Assembly: GCA_944321745.1 (NCBI GenBank)
Contig: CALUML010000003.1
Coordinates: forward strand, 1 to 58,725
DNA: 58,725 bases
Reading direction: 5' to 3'
Origin: an uncultured Bacteroidales bacterium
Lineage (GTDB): Bacteria; Bacteroidota; Bacteroidia; Bacteroidales; Paludibacteraceae
Made by a program: the position numbers and the translations under genes. The notes beneath the pieces were generated by a model, which worked only from the letters and a program-made list of their open reading frames with translations, was not told the DNA's origin and searched no databases. Positions 25,593 to 34,254 of the stretch are shown here, piece after piece (position 1 is the stretch's first letter; each line of letters begins with the position of its first letter).

Positions 25593-28500
25593 TTAGAAAC
25601 CGATTTTGAAACCAAACGTGAACGAACGCGCTTGCGGGTAGTTACCGTGGTCAACCCCCATGCTCAGGTTGTTGCTTTCCGTGCCCGATACCTTGCCCAC
25701 TTCGGGGTCGAAGCCGTCATAGGCAGTAAAGGTCAGCAGGTTGTAAGCCGTGAGCGAGAAGGAGAGGTTGTCCATCTTCCAGTTCTTCACCACCTTGTCG
25801 GGCACGCTGTACGTGAGGCGCAACTCTTTCAAGCGCAGGTACGAGCCGTCCTTCACGAAGAAGTCCGATGACCGGAAGTTGCGGGCGGCATCGTCCGCGC
25901 TCAGTTCGGGCACTTCGTCCGTAAGGTTCAACGGGAAAAACTCGCGCCCTGTCAGCTGCCCCGACCAGTGCTTTTCGCGGATGTCGGCATACACGTTGCC
26001 AGCCGCTGCATTGTACAGGTAGTAGTCCATCACATTGAAGATTTCGTTGCCCGTCTGGCCTTGGAAGAAGATGTTCAACGCAAAGTCGCCGTAAGTGAAC
26101 TGCAAGGGAATACCAAACACGAAGTCGGGAAGCGGCGAACCTAAATAGGTACGGTCTTCCGCCGTAATCTGGTTGTCGCCGTTCAGGTCCTTGAAGCGGA
26201 AGTCGCCCGGGCGGCTGGTCTGTTCGGAGTCGAGCTTGCCGGGTTCGTACTGCGCACTGGCCTTCACTTCGTCCATCGTGTCGAAGATGCCATCGGTTAC
26301 ATACCCATAGAAACTACCGATGGGCATACCCACTGCCGTCTTGGTCACGTAGTCCACGATGCTGCTTTCGTCCAGGTACGAACCGTAGATAGGTTCGTTG
26401 CCCGTGCCGAGGCTGGTTACTTCGTTCTTAATCCACGACAGGTTGAAGCCGATATCGAAGCCGAACTTGCCGAACTGCCTGCGGTAGTTCACGCTGGTTT
26501 CAATACCGTAGTTGCGTACCGAACCGGCATTGGTCATGGGGTCGCTGTCCAAACCTGCCGACGACACGGTGGGCACTTCCAGCAACATGTCGGTGGTGTG
26601 CTTGTTGAAGTATTCGATGCCGAACGTGATGCTGTTGCGCAGGAAACCGAAATCCAACCCCACGTTGAACGTCTCGGTCTTTTCCCACGTGATGTCCGGG
26701 TTGCCGATGACCGTACCGGTAATACCGGGCTGCAACACGTGGATGCCTTCCCCATACGGATAGTTGTAACCGCTCGTGAGGTAGGTGTAGCGGGCCAACT
26801 CGTCGATGCGGTTGTTACCGAGGATACCCCAACCTACACGCAACTTGCCCAAGTCCATCCAATCAACGCCCTGCATGAACGGTTCGGAAGAGAACTTCCA
26901 CCCGACCGACACGGAGGGGAAGATGCCCCAGCGGTTTTGCTTGGAAAACTTGGACGAACCGTCCGCACGCATGTTGGCTTGGAACAGGTAGCGGTCCAAC
27001 ACGTTGTAGTTCACACGCCCGATGAAGCCCACGCCGGTCCACTCATCTTCCAGCCCATAGGCCTTGTCGCCCGTGTAGGCACTGGAGAGATACCACATGT
27101 TGGACTCGTTACTCGGCGTACCCTTGCGGGTGGCTTCCATGTAGTTGGAGCGGTAACCTTCAGCCGTCTGCCCGGCCAGCACCGTCACGGCATGTACATC
27201 GTTGTTCCAATTAAATGTCAACAGGTTGTTTATTTCCCACTTGCTGGTATTGGTCTGCTTCTTGTACACCGTGCTGAGGTCGGTCATGGCGAAGTCCTGA
27301 TCCAAGTTGTTTACCTCGGTGAACTGCTCGCTCGTTTCCGGTGTCATGTAATAGGAAGCCTTGAACTGGTACATCAACCATTTGGTGATGTCGGCGGTCA
27401 GGCTCAGGTTCATGTCGAAGCGGTCGCTCTTGTACTTGTTGTGGTTGCGGTCCAGCATGGCCAACGGGTGGTCTTCGCTCCAATACCCGCGTGCATCGTA
27501 GGTGTAAATCATCGGATTTTGGTACAACGCTTTCTTGAGCACGCTGTTCGAACCTTCGGGCACGATGTCGCGGTCTTCATTCACGTAAGACAGGTTGGCA
27601 TTCATCGTCAACCATTTCGCTATTTTCTGGTTCACATTGATACGGGTGTTGAGGCGGCGGTAGCCGGACGTTTCCACAAACCCCTTTTCATCGTACAGCC
27701 CGGCACTGACCATGTACTTCGTCTTGTCCGTACCGCCGGATACCGATACATTGTACTGTTGCTTCACACCGGTGCGGGTGATGGCATCCCACCAGTTGGC
27801 AGGCGAATTGTTGCGGATGGTATCTATCAAGTACTTCTTGTAGTCGTCGAACACGTAGGAATCGCCCTGCTTGGTGTAATACAAGCGACCGTCGGAAGAA
27901 TAAATGGAACTGTTGTTGATATAGTCCTGCATCAGGGCGTAATCTTCCACGCCCATTACATCGATGGTCTTCCAAGGGTTGGAGATACCCACATAGCCAT
28001 CGACCGTAACCCGCATCTGGCCTTCTTCGCCGCTCTTAGTGGTGATGGAGACAACCCCGTTGGCCGCACGCGAACCATAGACGGCACTGGAGGCGGCATC
28101 CTTGAAGATTTCGATGTTGGCAATGTCGTTGGGATTGAGGTAGTCGATGTCGTCCACAATGAACCCATCCACCACATAAAGCGGGTCGGAGTCGTTCACC
28201 GTGCCCGTACCGCGGATTTTGATGGTGGTGTTGCTGCCCGGGGCACCGGTGTTCTGGATGATATTCACCCCGGAGGCCTTCCCCTGCAAGGCTTGCAGGG
28301 TGGATGCCACCGGCATGTCGTTGATGTCCTCTCCGGACACGGAGGCTATGGAGCCGGTGATGTCGCTCTTACGCTGCACCCCGTAACCGATAACCACCAG
28401 CTCGTCCAACGCCTGGCTTTCTTCGGCCATGGAGATGACAATGTCCTTGGCACTCGCCGCAGGAATTTCCTGCGTGACGTAACCCATATAACTTAACTCC

Positions 28501-28724
28501 AAGGTAGCATCGGCATCCGCTTGGAGCATGAATTTTCCATCCATGTCGGTGATGGTGCCATTGGTCGTGCCTTTTTCCATCACGGCAACCCCGATGAGGG
28601 GTTCATTGTTGCCCGCATCCAGCACCGTTCCCGATACGGAAATGCGCTGCGCATAGGCCGCCGACATGAAACATGCGGCCATGAGAAAGAGTATGACCTT
28701 TCGTATCTGTCTGAAGTGATTCAT
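25593..28724 (-). CDS. SusC/RagA family TonB-dependent transporter
   Basis: 1043 residues. Signal peptide, carboxypeptidase-regulatory-like domain (about 28-105, VSGTVLDAGNNEPLIGVAV), TonB-box region and plug (VVIGYGVQRKSDITGSI, VNIIQNTGAPGSNTTIKIRG, DPLYVVDGFIVDD), then the outer-membrane barrel ending ARSFTFGFKIGF. It forms with the SusD protein the energised import gate for glycan fragments. It is the first of the tightly spaced genes susC-susD-lipoprotein. The 454 nt before it probably carry its promoter, though I could not fix the boxes. Confidence 0.96.
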   Translation of the reverse strand: MNHFRQIRKVILFLMAACFMSAAYAQRISVSGTVLDAGNNEPLIGVAVMEKGTTNGTITDMDGKFMLQADADATLELSYMGYVTQEIPAASAKDIVISMAEESQALDELVVIGYGVQRKSDITGSIASVSGEDINDMPVASTLQALQGKASGVNIIQNTGAPGSNTTIKIRGTGTVNDSDPLYVVDGFIVDDIDYLNPNDIANIEIFKDAASSAVYGSRAANGVVSITTKSGEEGQMRVTVDGYVGISNPWKTIDVMGVEDYALMQDYINNSSIYSSDGRLYYTKQGDSYVFDDYKKYLIDTIRNNSPANWWDAITRTGVKQQYNVSVSGGTDKTKYMVSAGLYDEKGFVETSGYRRLNTRINVNQKIAKWLTMNANLSYVNEDRDIVPEGSNSVLKKALYQNPMIYTYDARGYWSEDHPLAMLDRNHNKYKSDRFDMNLSLTADITKWLMYQFKASYYMTPETSEQFTEVNNLDQDFAMTDLSTVYKKQTNTSKWEINNLLTFNWNNDVHAVTVLAGQTAEGYRSNYMEATRKGTPSNESNMWYLSSAYTGDKAYGLEDEWTGVGFIGRVNYNVLDRYLFQANMRADGSSKFSKQNRWGIFPSVSVGWKFSSEPFMQGVDWMDLGKLRVGWGILGNNRIDELARYTYLTSGYNYPYGEGIHVLQPGITGTVIGNPDITWEKTETFNVGLDFGFLRNSITFGIEYFNKHTTDMLLEVPTVSSAGLDSDPMTNAGSVRNYGIETSVNYRRQFGKFGFDIGFNLSWIKNEVTSLGTGNEPIYGSYLDESSIVDYVTKTAVGMPIGSFYGYVTDGIFDTMDEVKASAQYEPGKLDSEQTSRPGDFRFKDLNGDNQITAEDRTYLGSPLPDFVFGIPLQFTYGDFALNIFFQGQTGNEIFNVMDYYLYNAAAGNVYADIREKHWSGQLTGREFFPLNLTDEVPELSADDAARNFRSSDFFVKDGSYLRLKELRLTYSVPDKVVKNWKMDNLSFSLTAYNLLTFTAYDGFDPEVGKVSGTESNNLSMGVDHGNYPQARSFTFGFKIGF

Positions 28725-28996
28725 GTTGTTGATTTTCTAATTTAAAACTACGTGATTTTTCCCGTTGAGTGAGGTCGGGCAAGGGGATGGGTCAAAACTG
28801 TTGTTTCCCGCAGATAACGCAGATTGGCGCAGATACTTTGCGCTTATTCATATCATGTGCGTTGCTTGCGTTCCCGAAAATTCGTTTTATCGGCTTCATC
28901 CGTGTTTAGGCTTATTTTGACACATCTCCATCTCTATAACGTGAATTCGGGATAAGGCAATGCATACCGAACTCGCGTATATATAATAGGAAAAGA
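28725..28996. other. Region upstream of susC
   Basis: No gene. It holds degenerate CGCAGATT repeats (28800-28840) and a fragment GTGAATTCGGGATAAG ... ACCGAACTCGCG (28940-28977) that matches the outer ends of the elements flanking nnr. No convincing TTG/TAnnTTTG pair was found on the minus strand. Confidence 0.4.
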
Positions 28997-29169
28997 ACCT
29001 CACCCCTAACCCCTCTCCCGGCGTTCCCGTCATTTCGAGCGCAGCGAGAAATCTCACAGTAACCTTGGGGGCGTTGAAGAAGGGGATTTCTCCCTACGGT
29101 CGAAATGACGGCGGGCTTGTTGCGCGCTTTCCACACAACCTCCCCAAAGAGAGGGGTTAGGGGTGAGGT
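28997..29169. repeat. Foldback (MITE-like) repeat, 173 bp
   Basis: Perfect 21-bp inverted ends (28997-29017 and 29149-29169; core CTCACCCCTAACCCC) enclose a second hairpin, GTCATTTCGA ... TCGAAATGAC. The inner hairpin recurs at 31140-31207. It begins 10 nt after the stop of the ELW-repeat gene. Confidence 0.7.
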
Positions 29170-29178
29170 AAATCCGTT

Positions 29179-31041
29179 TTACTTGTTCACTATCAAGCTG
29201 GCCGATACCGTGCCGGTCTTTTCAGCCGTGGCGGTAACTTCGTAACGGCCGGCGGGCAGGTCGGACACATCTACCTTGACACCAATGCCCATGTTGTCGA
29301 TACTACGCACGAGGCGACCGTTCATGTCGTACATGCGCAGGTCAAAGCTGGTAGCATCAAGCCCCTTGATGCGGAAGGCATCCACGGCGGGATTCGGGTA
29401 GGTGGCAAATTCGATGGCATTGGCTTCCACGCCTTCCACGGCCGACGGAGCCGGGATGTCGGGTTCCATCACGTCGGGGTTCTTGTTGGGATCATAATCC
29501 GGCTGGCGATAGGTGTAGCAATATACCTGGCCATTGACCTTGGAGGTGAAAAGCAGGCTGCCGTCCATGTTGCGCAGACAATATACCTGGTCGCCACCGG
29601 CATCGATGTTCGAAATGATTTTCGGAATGCTGTCCCACGCGTTCAGGCGCACCAGCTTGGTATTGGTAGCACCCGTGCCGTCCATGCTACCTTCGTTCCA
29701 CCAGTAGAGGCTACCGCCGCACACGGTCAGTTCCTTCACCCAGTCGCACCCATTGCCCGGGGCAAAGTCGTATTGCAACTGTACCTTTTCATTGTCGAAC
29801 CAATGCAGTTCACCACCGTATTGTCCATCGATGTTCGCATCCGTCCCGGCACTTGCGCAGAACATGTAGCGGTCATCGAATACCACGCCGTGGTCGGGGA
29901 ACGACTGGTGCTCGTTGCTCGGTTCATAGGTGAAAATGTCGAACTGGCGGAAGTTGCCCTTTTCGCAGTTGGTCACCCCAAGCTCGATACCCGTTGCTTC
30001 CTGAAAACCACGGAAGCATACCTGGCCTTTGTAGATTTCCCCTACCATGCACACGCCGCCGCCGTTGCCCACGCCGGTTTCCGCATTCTTGGTAGGATTG
30101 GTATCGTATATTTCATACGTACCGGCTTCCGTGCCGTCGGTGAACCAAGGTTCGTTGCCACTTTCCAGCGACCAGGCCTTGAAGAACACGCCCCGGTTTT
30201 CCACATTCATGATGTAGCTGATGGCGGCACTGTTCGTGCTGAGGCTGTCCGGGTCATTCGTGTCCAACTCCTTGTTGATGTCCTTCACCATGTACGTACC
30301 GGCAGGCGTGCCGTCGGTCACCCACAGTTCTTCGCCGTAGGTGGTGCCGTACTTGTCGGCAGCATCAGCTTTGAAGAATACCTTGCGGCCCGAGCGCACC
30401 GTGGCACCATAGCGGTGGTCCAAGTTTTCACTGCCCGGATACTTGGAGTCCACTTCGGCTACCAGCTGCGTGCCTTCTTCCGTGCCATCGCTCACCCACA
30501 GCCATTGTTCGGCCGTGCCGTACTTCTGTTCGCTGTCAAGGCTCGTGGCAAAGAACACGAACTGGCTTTCGTTCAACTGGCAAAAGCCCTTGGGGTCGGC
30601 ATTGTCCAATTCATGGATTTGCTTCACCATGTGCGTGCCTTCTTCCGTACCGTCCGAAATCCACAACTGGGAACCCCACACGCCGTCCGTAGCCGAGAAC
30701 ACTACCTTATCGTTGAAGCGGGTGAGCCAGTTTACTTCCGACGATGCCACGCCGGGGTTGATATCCATCACCATGTGCGTGCCTTCCGCCGTACCGTTCG
30801 TTACCCACAATTCTTCACCGTGGTCGGTATCCGAAGCGGAGAAGAAGGCATAATACCCTTTTTCAGGCGAACCGGCCACCGCCAGGTTCTTGGCCGTCTG
30901 GAACATTTTGGTCTGGTCGATGTTGGCCGTTACCCCATCGGGGAGCAAGGCTACCAATTCACCACCGACATTGGGTTGCAACTGGGCAACCGCACCTCCT
31001 GCCATAAGGAGAGATGCCATGAGTAAATAAGTCTTTTTCAT
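29179..31041 (-). CDS. ELW-repeat exported protein with T9SS sorting domain
   Basis: 620 residues. A signal peptide (to about 19) is followed by repeated units around EELWVTNGTAEGTHMVMDI, SQLWISDGTEEGTHMV, EELWVTDGTPAGTYMVKDI and NEPWFTDGTEAGTYEIYDT, which are propeller-type blades of the ELWxTDGT kind. A T9SS type A sorting domain (FDLRMYDMNGRLVRSI ... LPAGRYEVTATA) ends the protein. No enzymatic motif is visible. It sits between the GH2 gene and susC in the same direction, so a cell-surface structural or glycan-binding role is plausible but not shown. Confidence 0.72.
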   Translation of the reverse strand: MKKTYLLMASLLMAGGAVAQLQPNVGGELVALLPDGVTANIDQTKMFQTAKNLAVAGSPEKGYYAFFSASDTDHGEELWVTNGTAEGTHMVMDINPGVASSEVNWLTRFNDKVVFSATDGVWGSQLWISDGTEEGTHMVKQIHELDNADPKGFCQLNESQFVFFATSLDSEQKYGTAEQWLWVSDGTEEGTQLVAEVDSKYPGSENLDHRYGATVRSGRKVFFKADAADKYGTTYGEELWVTDGTPAGTYMVKDINKELDTNDPDSLSTNSAAISYIMNVENRGVFFKAWSLESGNEPWFTDGTEAGTYEIYDTNPTKNAETGVGNGGGVCMVGEIYKGQVCFRGFQEATGIELGVTNCEKGNFRQFDIFTYEPSNEHQSFPDHGVVFDDRYMFCASAGTDANIDGQYGGELHWFDNEKVQLQYDFAPGNGCDWVKELTVCGGSLYWWNEGSMDGTGATNTKLVRLNAWDSIPKIISNIDAGGDQVYCLRNMDGSLLFTSKVNGQVYCYTYRQPDYDPNKNPDVMEPDIPAPSAVEGVEANAIEFATYPNPAVDAFRIKGLDATSFDLRMYDMNGRLVRSIDNMGIGVKVDVSDLPAGRYEVTATAEKTGTVSASLIVNK

Positions 31042-31139
31042 GCTTGTAATTTTTAAAAAATGAATAAATGAAGTTGTTTATATCTGATCGCCCTTGCCCG
31101 AAGAGATTGTGTGAACCCCACACATTCCATGACATTTTC

Positions 31140-31207
31140 GTCATTTCGACCGGCGGGAGAAATCTGCATTTTGTAGAATGGGATTTCTCACTTCGTTCGA
31201 AATGACG
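31140..31207. repeat. Palindromic repeat CGTCATTTCGA
   Basis: CGTCATTTCGA (31140-31150) pairs with TCGAAATGACG (31197-31207), with inner GAGAAATCT/GGATTTCTC arms. Same family as the inside of 28997-29169. Confidence 0.65.
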
Positions 31208-31296
31208 GCGACATAGGTCGCGGTTTTCATACAACCTCCGAAAGCACGGAGCGGGTCATTCGTTTTTTCAGCTACGGGTTACGGGCTACAAGTGCC

Positions 31297-31341
31297 GTAG
31301 GGCGATGCCCTACGCTGAATGCCACAAGGCCGTTGGCCTTG
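31297..31341. repeat. 45-bp double-hairpin element, copy 1
   Basis: GTAGGGC-GAT-GCCCTAC and CAAGGCC-GTT-GGCCTTG, separated by 11 nt. The first loop is GAT rather than GTT. Confidence 0.9.
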
Positions 31342-31346
31342 TTACT

Positions 31347-31381
31347 CGTAGCTTGTAGCTCGTAGCTCGTAGCTCGTAGCT
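31347..31381. repeat. Heptamer repeat CGTAGCT, five units
   Basis: Five near-identical 7-nt units end 6 nt from the stop codon of the GH2 gene. Confidence 0.85.
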
Positions 31382-31387
31382 ACCCCG

Positions 31388-33244
31388 CTATTTCCCCCTT
31401 GCTTTGAGCATTTCGGCTACTTCCTGCTTGGCTTGTTCGCGTGGTTTGCTGAATATTTTATAGATGCGTTCCATGTCGAACTTTTCCGCGCGGTCGTAGG
31501 TGTAGATGCCGTTCTTTTCCAGTTCCACGTCCACAATCTGCGTGTAGCAGAAACCGGCGATGTGGTCGAGGCTCAAGATGACGTTCACCTGTTCTTCCAG
31601 CCGTTGGTAGAATTCTTCGATGGTTTTGGGCGGTGCCCCATAGCCCCAGAAGTTTTCTTCAGTGCTCACTTCGGGTGCTTTCATTTCTTTCATCCACTTG
31701 ATGCCACCGAACTCGTCAATCATGTAGGCCTGCCCTTCGTGCCAAGGTGCGCTCTGGTCGTGCCTGCGCCAATAGGGCAGACCGTTTTCATCAAGTTCCA
31801 GCTGTTCGTACAGCTTCACCGGGTCTTGTTCGTAAGTGTGCTCCGTGTAAATGTCGGTAAAGCCGGTATGGAATCCCCCGCTGACCGTAGCCACCGGACG
31901 GGTGCGGTCCAGCCGCTTGGCGGCGAAGTACAAATCGTTGGTCAGGCGGGCACGTTGGCCGTTCACATCGTCTTTCCAGCATTCGTTGAGCGGCGACCAC
32001 GCCACGATGGAAGGTGCGTTGTAATCGCGGTTGATGCTTTCTTCCCATTCGGTCAACATGTTGCGCGCGGCAAGCGGGTTGGTCCAGTCCATGCCCCAGC
32101 TGGCCGACTCGCCCCACGTGAGGTAACCCAGCTTGTCAGCCCAGTACAGGTAGCGTTGTTCAAACACCTTCTGGTGCAGGCGTGCCCCGTTGAAGCCGCA
32201 CTTCTTGCCCAACTCGATGTCGCGCTTCAACTGCTCGTCGGTCGGAGCGGTCCATTGCCCGTCGGGATAATACCCTTGGTCGAGCACCAGCCGTTGGTAG
32301 TAGGGTTCATTATTGAGGTAGAACACGCCGTCACGCACTTCCGCCTTGCGCATACCGGCGTAAGCATTCACCCGGTCGATGACCTTACCTTCCGCATCCA
32401 ACACGGTAAATTCCACATCGTACAGGAAGGGCGACTCCGGCGACCAGGTTTTCACCTTCTTCAACTTGGCCGGGACGAAGGTGCTGTTGCTCGCCGCCAC
32501 TTGCTGCGAGAACACCGTCTTGCCGCCGTCCAGCACACGCACCTGGAAGCGGGCGTTGCGGTCCAAATCATAAAAAGTAGGCTCGAAGATGAATTGCTTG
32601 TTGTCCAGGTCGGGCGTGATGCGGCAGTCCTTCAAGCCGCCCTTGGCCACGGCTTCCATCCACACCGTCTGCCAAATGCCCGTCACGCGGGTGTAAAAGC
32701 ATTCATAGGCATACAGGCGGCGCGACTGCTTCCCGGCCGTCTGCAACTGCGAGCGCAGGTCATCCTCGGCATACACCACCAGGTTATTGTTTGCCCCCGG
32801 GGTCACGTAATCGGTAATGTCCACCGAGAACGAAGAAGACCCCCCATAATGGGTAAAAACTTCCTTTCCATCGATAAAAATGACGGATTTGTAATCCACG
32901 CCTCCAAAGTTGAGAAGCACCCGCTTGCCAGCCCATTCGGCCGGGACGGACAGGGTGCGCTGATACCACACGGCGGGAATGAAATCGGTATAACCGATAC
33001 CCGACAACGGACTTTCGGGGCAAAACGGCACGGTAATGGACTGTTCCAATCCCTTACTATTAAATAAGGAACGTTCCATACCGCTCTTGGAGAAATCGAA
33101 ATCAAAACTCCACGTGCCGTTCAGATTGACCCATTCGGCGCGTTCGAACTGTGGACGGGGATATTCGGGGCGAGGTGTCTCCGCCCCCTTCAGGGTGGCG
33201 ATTGCAAAAAGCAATCCTAATGGTAAAATGAATTTCTTTTTCAT
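31388..33244 (-). CDS. GH2 family glycoside hydrolase
   Basis: 618 residues. Signal peptide (to about 20), sugar-binding jelly roll (about 30-205, WVNLNGTWSFDFDFSKSG, VDYKSVIFIDGKEV), Ig-like domain (about 210-315), then the TIM barrel with acid/base Glu in WSPLNECWKD (about 420) and nucleophile Glu in MIDEFGGIKW (about 510). GH2 covers beta-galactosidases, beta-mannosidases, beta-glucuronidases and relatives, and the sequence does not settle which. At 618 residues it is a short GH2. It is the first gene of the locus in reading direction. Confidence 0.88.
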   Translation of the reverse strand: MKKKFILPLGLLFAIATLKGAETPRPEYPRPQFERAEWVNLNGTWSFDFDFSKSGMERSLFNSKGLEQSITVPFCPESPLSGIGYTDFIPAVWYQRTLSVPAEWAGKRVLLNFGGVDYKSVIFIDGKEVFTHYGGSSSFSVDITDYVTPGANNNLVVYAEDDLRSQLQTAGKQSRRLYAYECFYTRVTGIWQTVWMEAVAKGGLKDCRITPDLDNKQFIFEPTFYDLDRNARFQVRVLDGGKTVFSQQVAASNSTFVPAKLKKVKTWSPESPFLYDVEFTVLDAEGKVIDRVNAYAGMRKAEVRDGVFYLNNEPYYQRLVLDQGYYPDGQWTAPTDEQLKRDIELGKKCGFNGARLHQKVFEQRYLYWADKLGYLTWGESASWGMDWTNPLAARNMLTEWEESINRDYNAPSIVAWSPLNECWKDDVNGQRARLTNDLYFAAKRLDRTRPVATVSGGFHTGFTDIYTEHTYEQDPVKLYEQLELDENGLPYWRRHDQSAPWHEGQAYMIDEFGGIKWMKEMKAPEVSTEENFWGYGAPPKTIEEFYQRLEEQVNVILSLDHIAGFCYTQIVDVELEKNGIYTYDRAEKFDMERIYKIFSKPREQAKQEVAEMLKARGK

Positions 33245-33263
33245 TTTTTAGCACTTAGGTTTA

Positions 33264-33283
33264 CAATATCGGAGACGATATTG
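33264..33283 (-). promoter_or_regulatory. Hairpin in the GH2 leader
   Basis: CAATATCG-GAGA-CGATATTG is a perfect 8-bp stem with a 4-nt loop, 20 nt upstream of the start codon. It could affect mRNA stability or bind a regulator. Confidence 0.5.
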
Positions 33284-33308
33284 AGTTAATACTTGAAAAT
33301 TTCATGGG

Positions 33309-33316
33309 CAAAGATA
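33309..33316 (-). promoter_or_regulatory. Possible -7 box of the GH2 gene
   Basis: Minus strand reads TATCTTTG (TAnnTTTG), about 65 nt before the start codon. No matching TTG at the right distance, so support is partial. Confidence 0.4.
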
Positions 33317-33590
33317 ATCACCCATGCAATATATTTGAGTGGAAAATTATGTAAGAAATAAGTGTTTTTGTCCAATGAAAGCAAAAACGATGCATTCCTT
33401 GCCTCCCGGGGAAAGCTGTGCAGGGGAATAAGACAAAATTACCCGACAGAAAGGAGATTTTCAGATTGTTTCCCGCAGATTTCGCAAATTATCACGGAAG
33501 CAGATATTCGACATTCCGTTTTCTCCATTTTTTCGTACTTTTGTCCCACAGATGGCGCAGATAAGCGCAGACGGGTTCTTGCCTCTATTC

Positions 33591-33635
33591 GTAGGGCGTT
33601 GCCCTACGCTGAATGCCACAAGGCCGTTGGCCTTG
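33591..33635. repeat. 45-bp double-hairpin element, copy 2
   Basis: GTAGGGC-GTT-GCCCTAC and CAAGGCC-GTT-GGCCTTG with the 11-nt spacer. Copies 2 and 3 lie in the 1010-nt gene-free stretch 33245-34254, with CGCAGAT-type repeats between them. Confidence 0.92.
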
Positions 33636-33707
33636 GGCGGTTTTTGTGCCGCAGATGGCGCGGATAAGCGCGGATGGGTTCTTACCTCTCACTCCTTACC
33701 TCTTGCC

Positions 33708-33752
33708 GTAGGGCGTTGCCCTACGCTGAATGCCACAAGGCCGTTGGCCTTG
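33708..33752. repeat. 45-bp double-hairpin element, copy 3
   Basis: Both stems perfect, same orientation as copy 2. It is preceded by pyrimidine-rich CTTACCTCTCACTCC sequence. Confidence 0.92.
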
Positions 33753-33844
33753 GACGGTAAAGGGCGGAAGATTTTTCGTCTTTGCATACAGGTTCGCCCT
33801 TGCACTTTCAATTTTCAATTCTCCACTCTCCATTAAAAAACCCC

Positions 33845-34050
33845 TACTAGTTTCCCGGTCATCGTCCTATAGTTTCCCGACCAACATCCTATAGTTTCTT
33901 TGTTAACATTTGCCTGTTTTTGGAGGCAATATTCTATTATTCAATGTCGGATGTCCTATTGCAGCCCCGAAAACAAACTATAGTATCCGAATCATCGTCC
34001 TATAGTTTCCCGGGCAACGTCCTATAGTTTCCTGCTTCGTTTTCTATAGC
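33845..34050. repeat. Palindrome array, 22-nt period (family CCTATAGTTTCCCGG)
   Basis: CTATAG or a decayed form of it recurs at about 33845, 33867, 33889, 33934, 33956, 33978, 34000, 34022 and 34044. The phase of 22 nt is kept within 1 nt even across the decayed middle units. The best units read TCCTATAGTTTCCCGG. No coding content. Confidence 0.8.
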
Positions 34051-34099
34051 TTGTTCATACCCCTCCGTCGTTCCGCGACAACTCCCCTAAAGGGGTTTA

Positions 34100-34171
34100 T
34101 TAACCGCAAAGAGCGCAAAGAGACGCAAAGGCATTACCTGCCTCTGCGCCCTTTGCGCTCTTTGCGGTTAA
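34100..34171. repeat. Inverted repeat TTAACCGCAAAGAGCGCAAAG
   Basis: Left arm begins at 34100 and the right arm CTTTGCGCTCTTTGCGGTTA ends at 34171. A related element lies at 44605-44671. It sits in the gene-free stretch before the sulfatase stop. Confidence 0.65.
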
Positions 34172-34254
34172 CCAGCTCCCCCCTTTAGGGGTCGGGGGTC
34201 AGTTCTTTGCGGTTATAAAATTTCGGGCGGGAACATTCTTCCGTCCTCCCGCCG

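Noticed and set aside
28725-28996. Promoter pair for susC
   Set aside because: Only partial matches to TTG/TAnnTTTG were seen on the minus strand, none at a convincing spacing.
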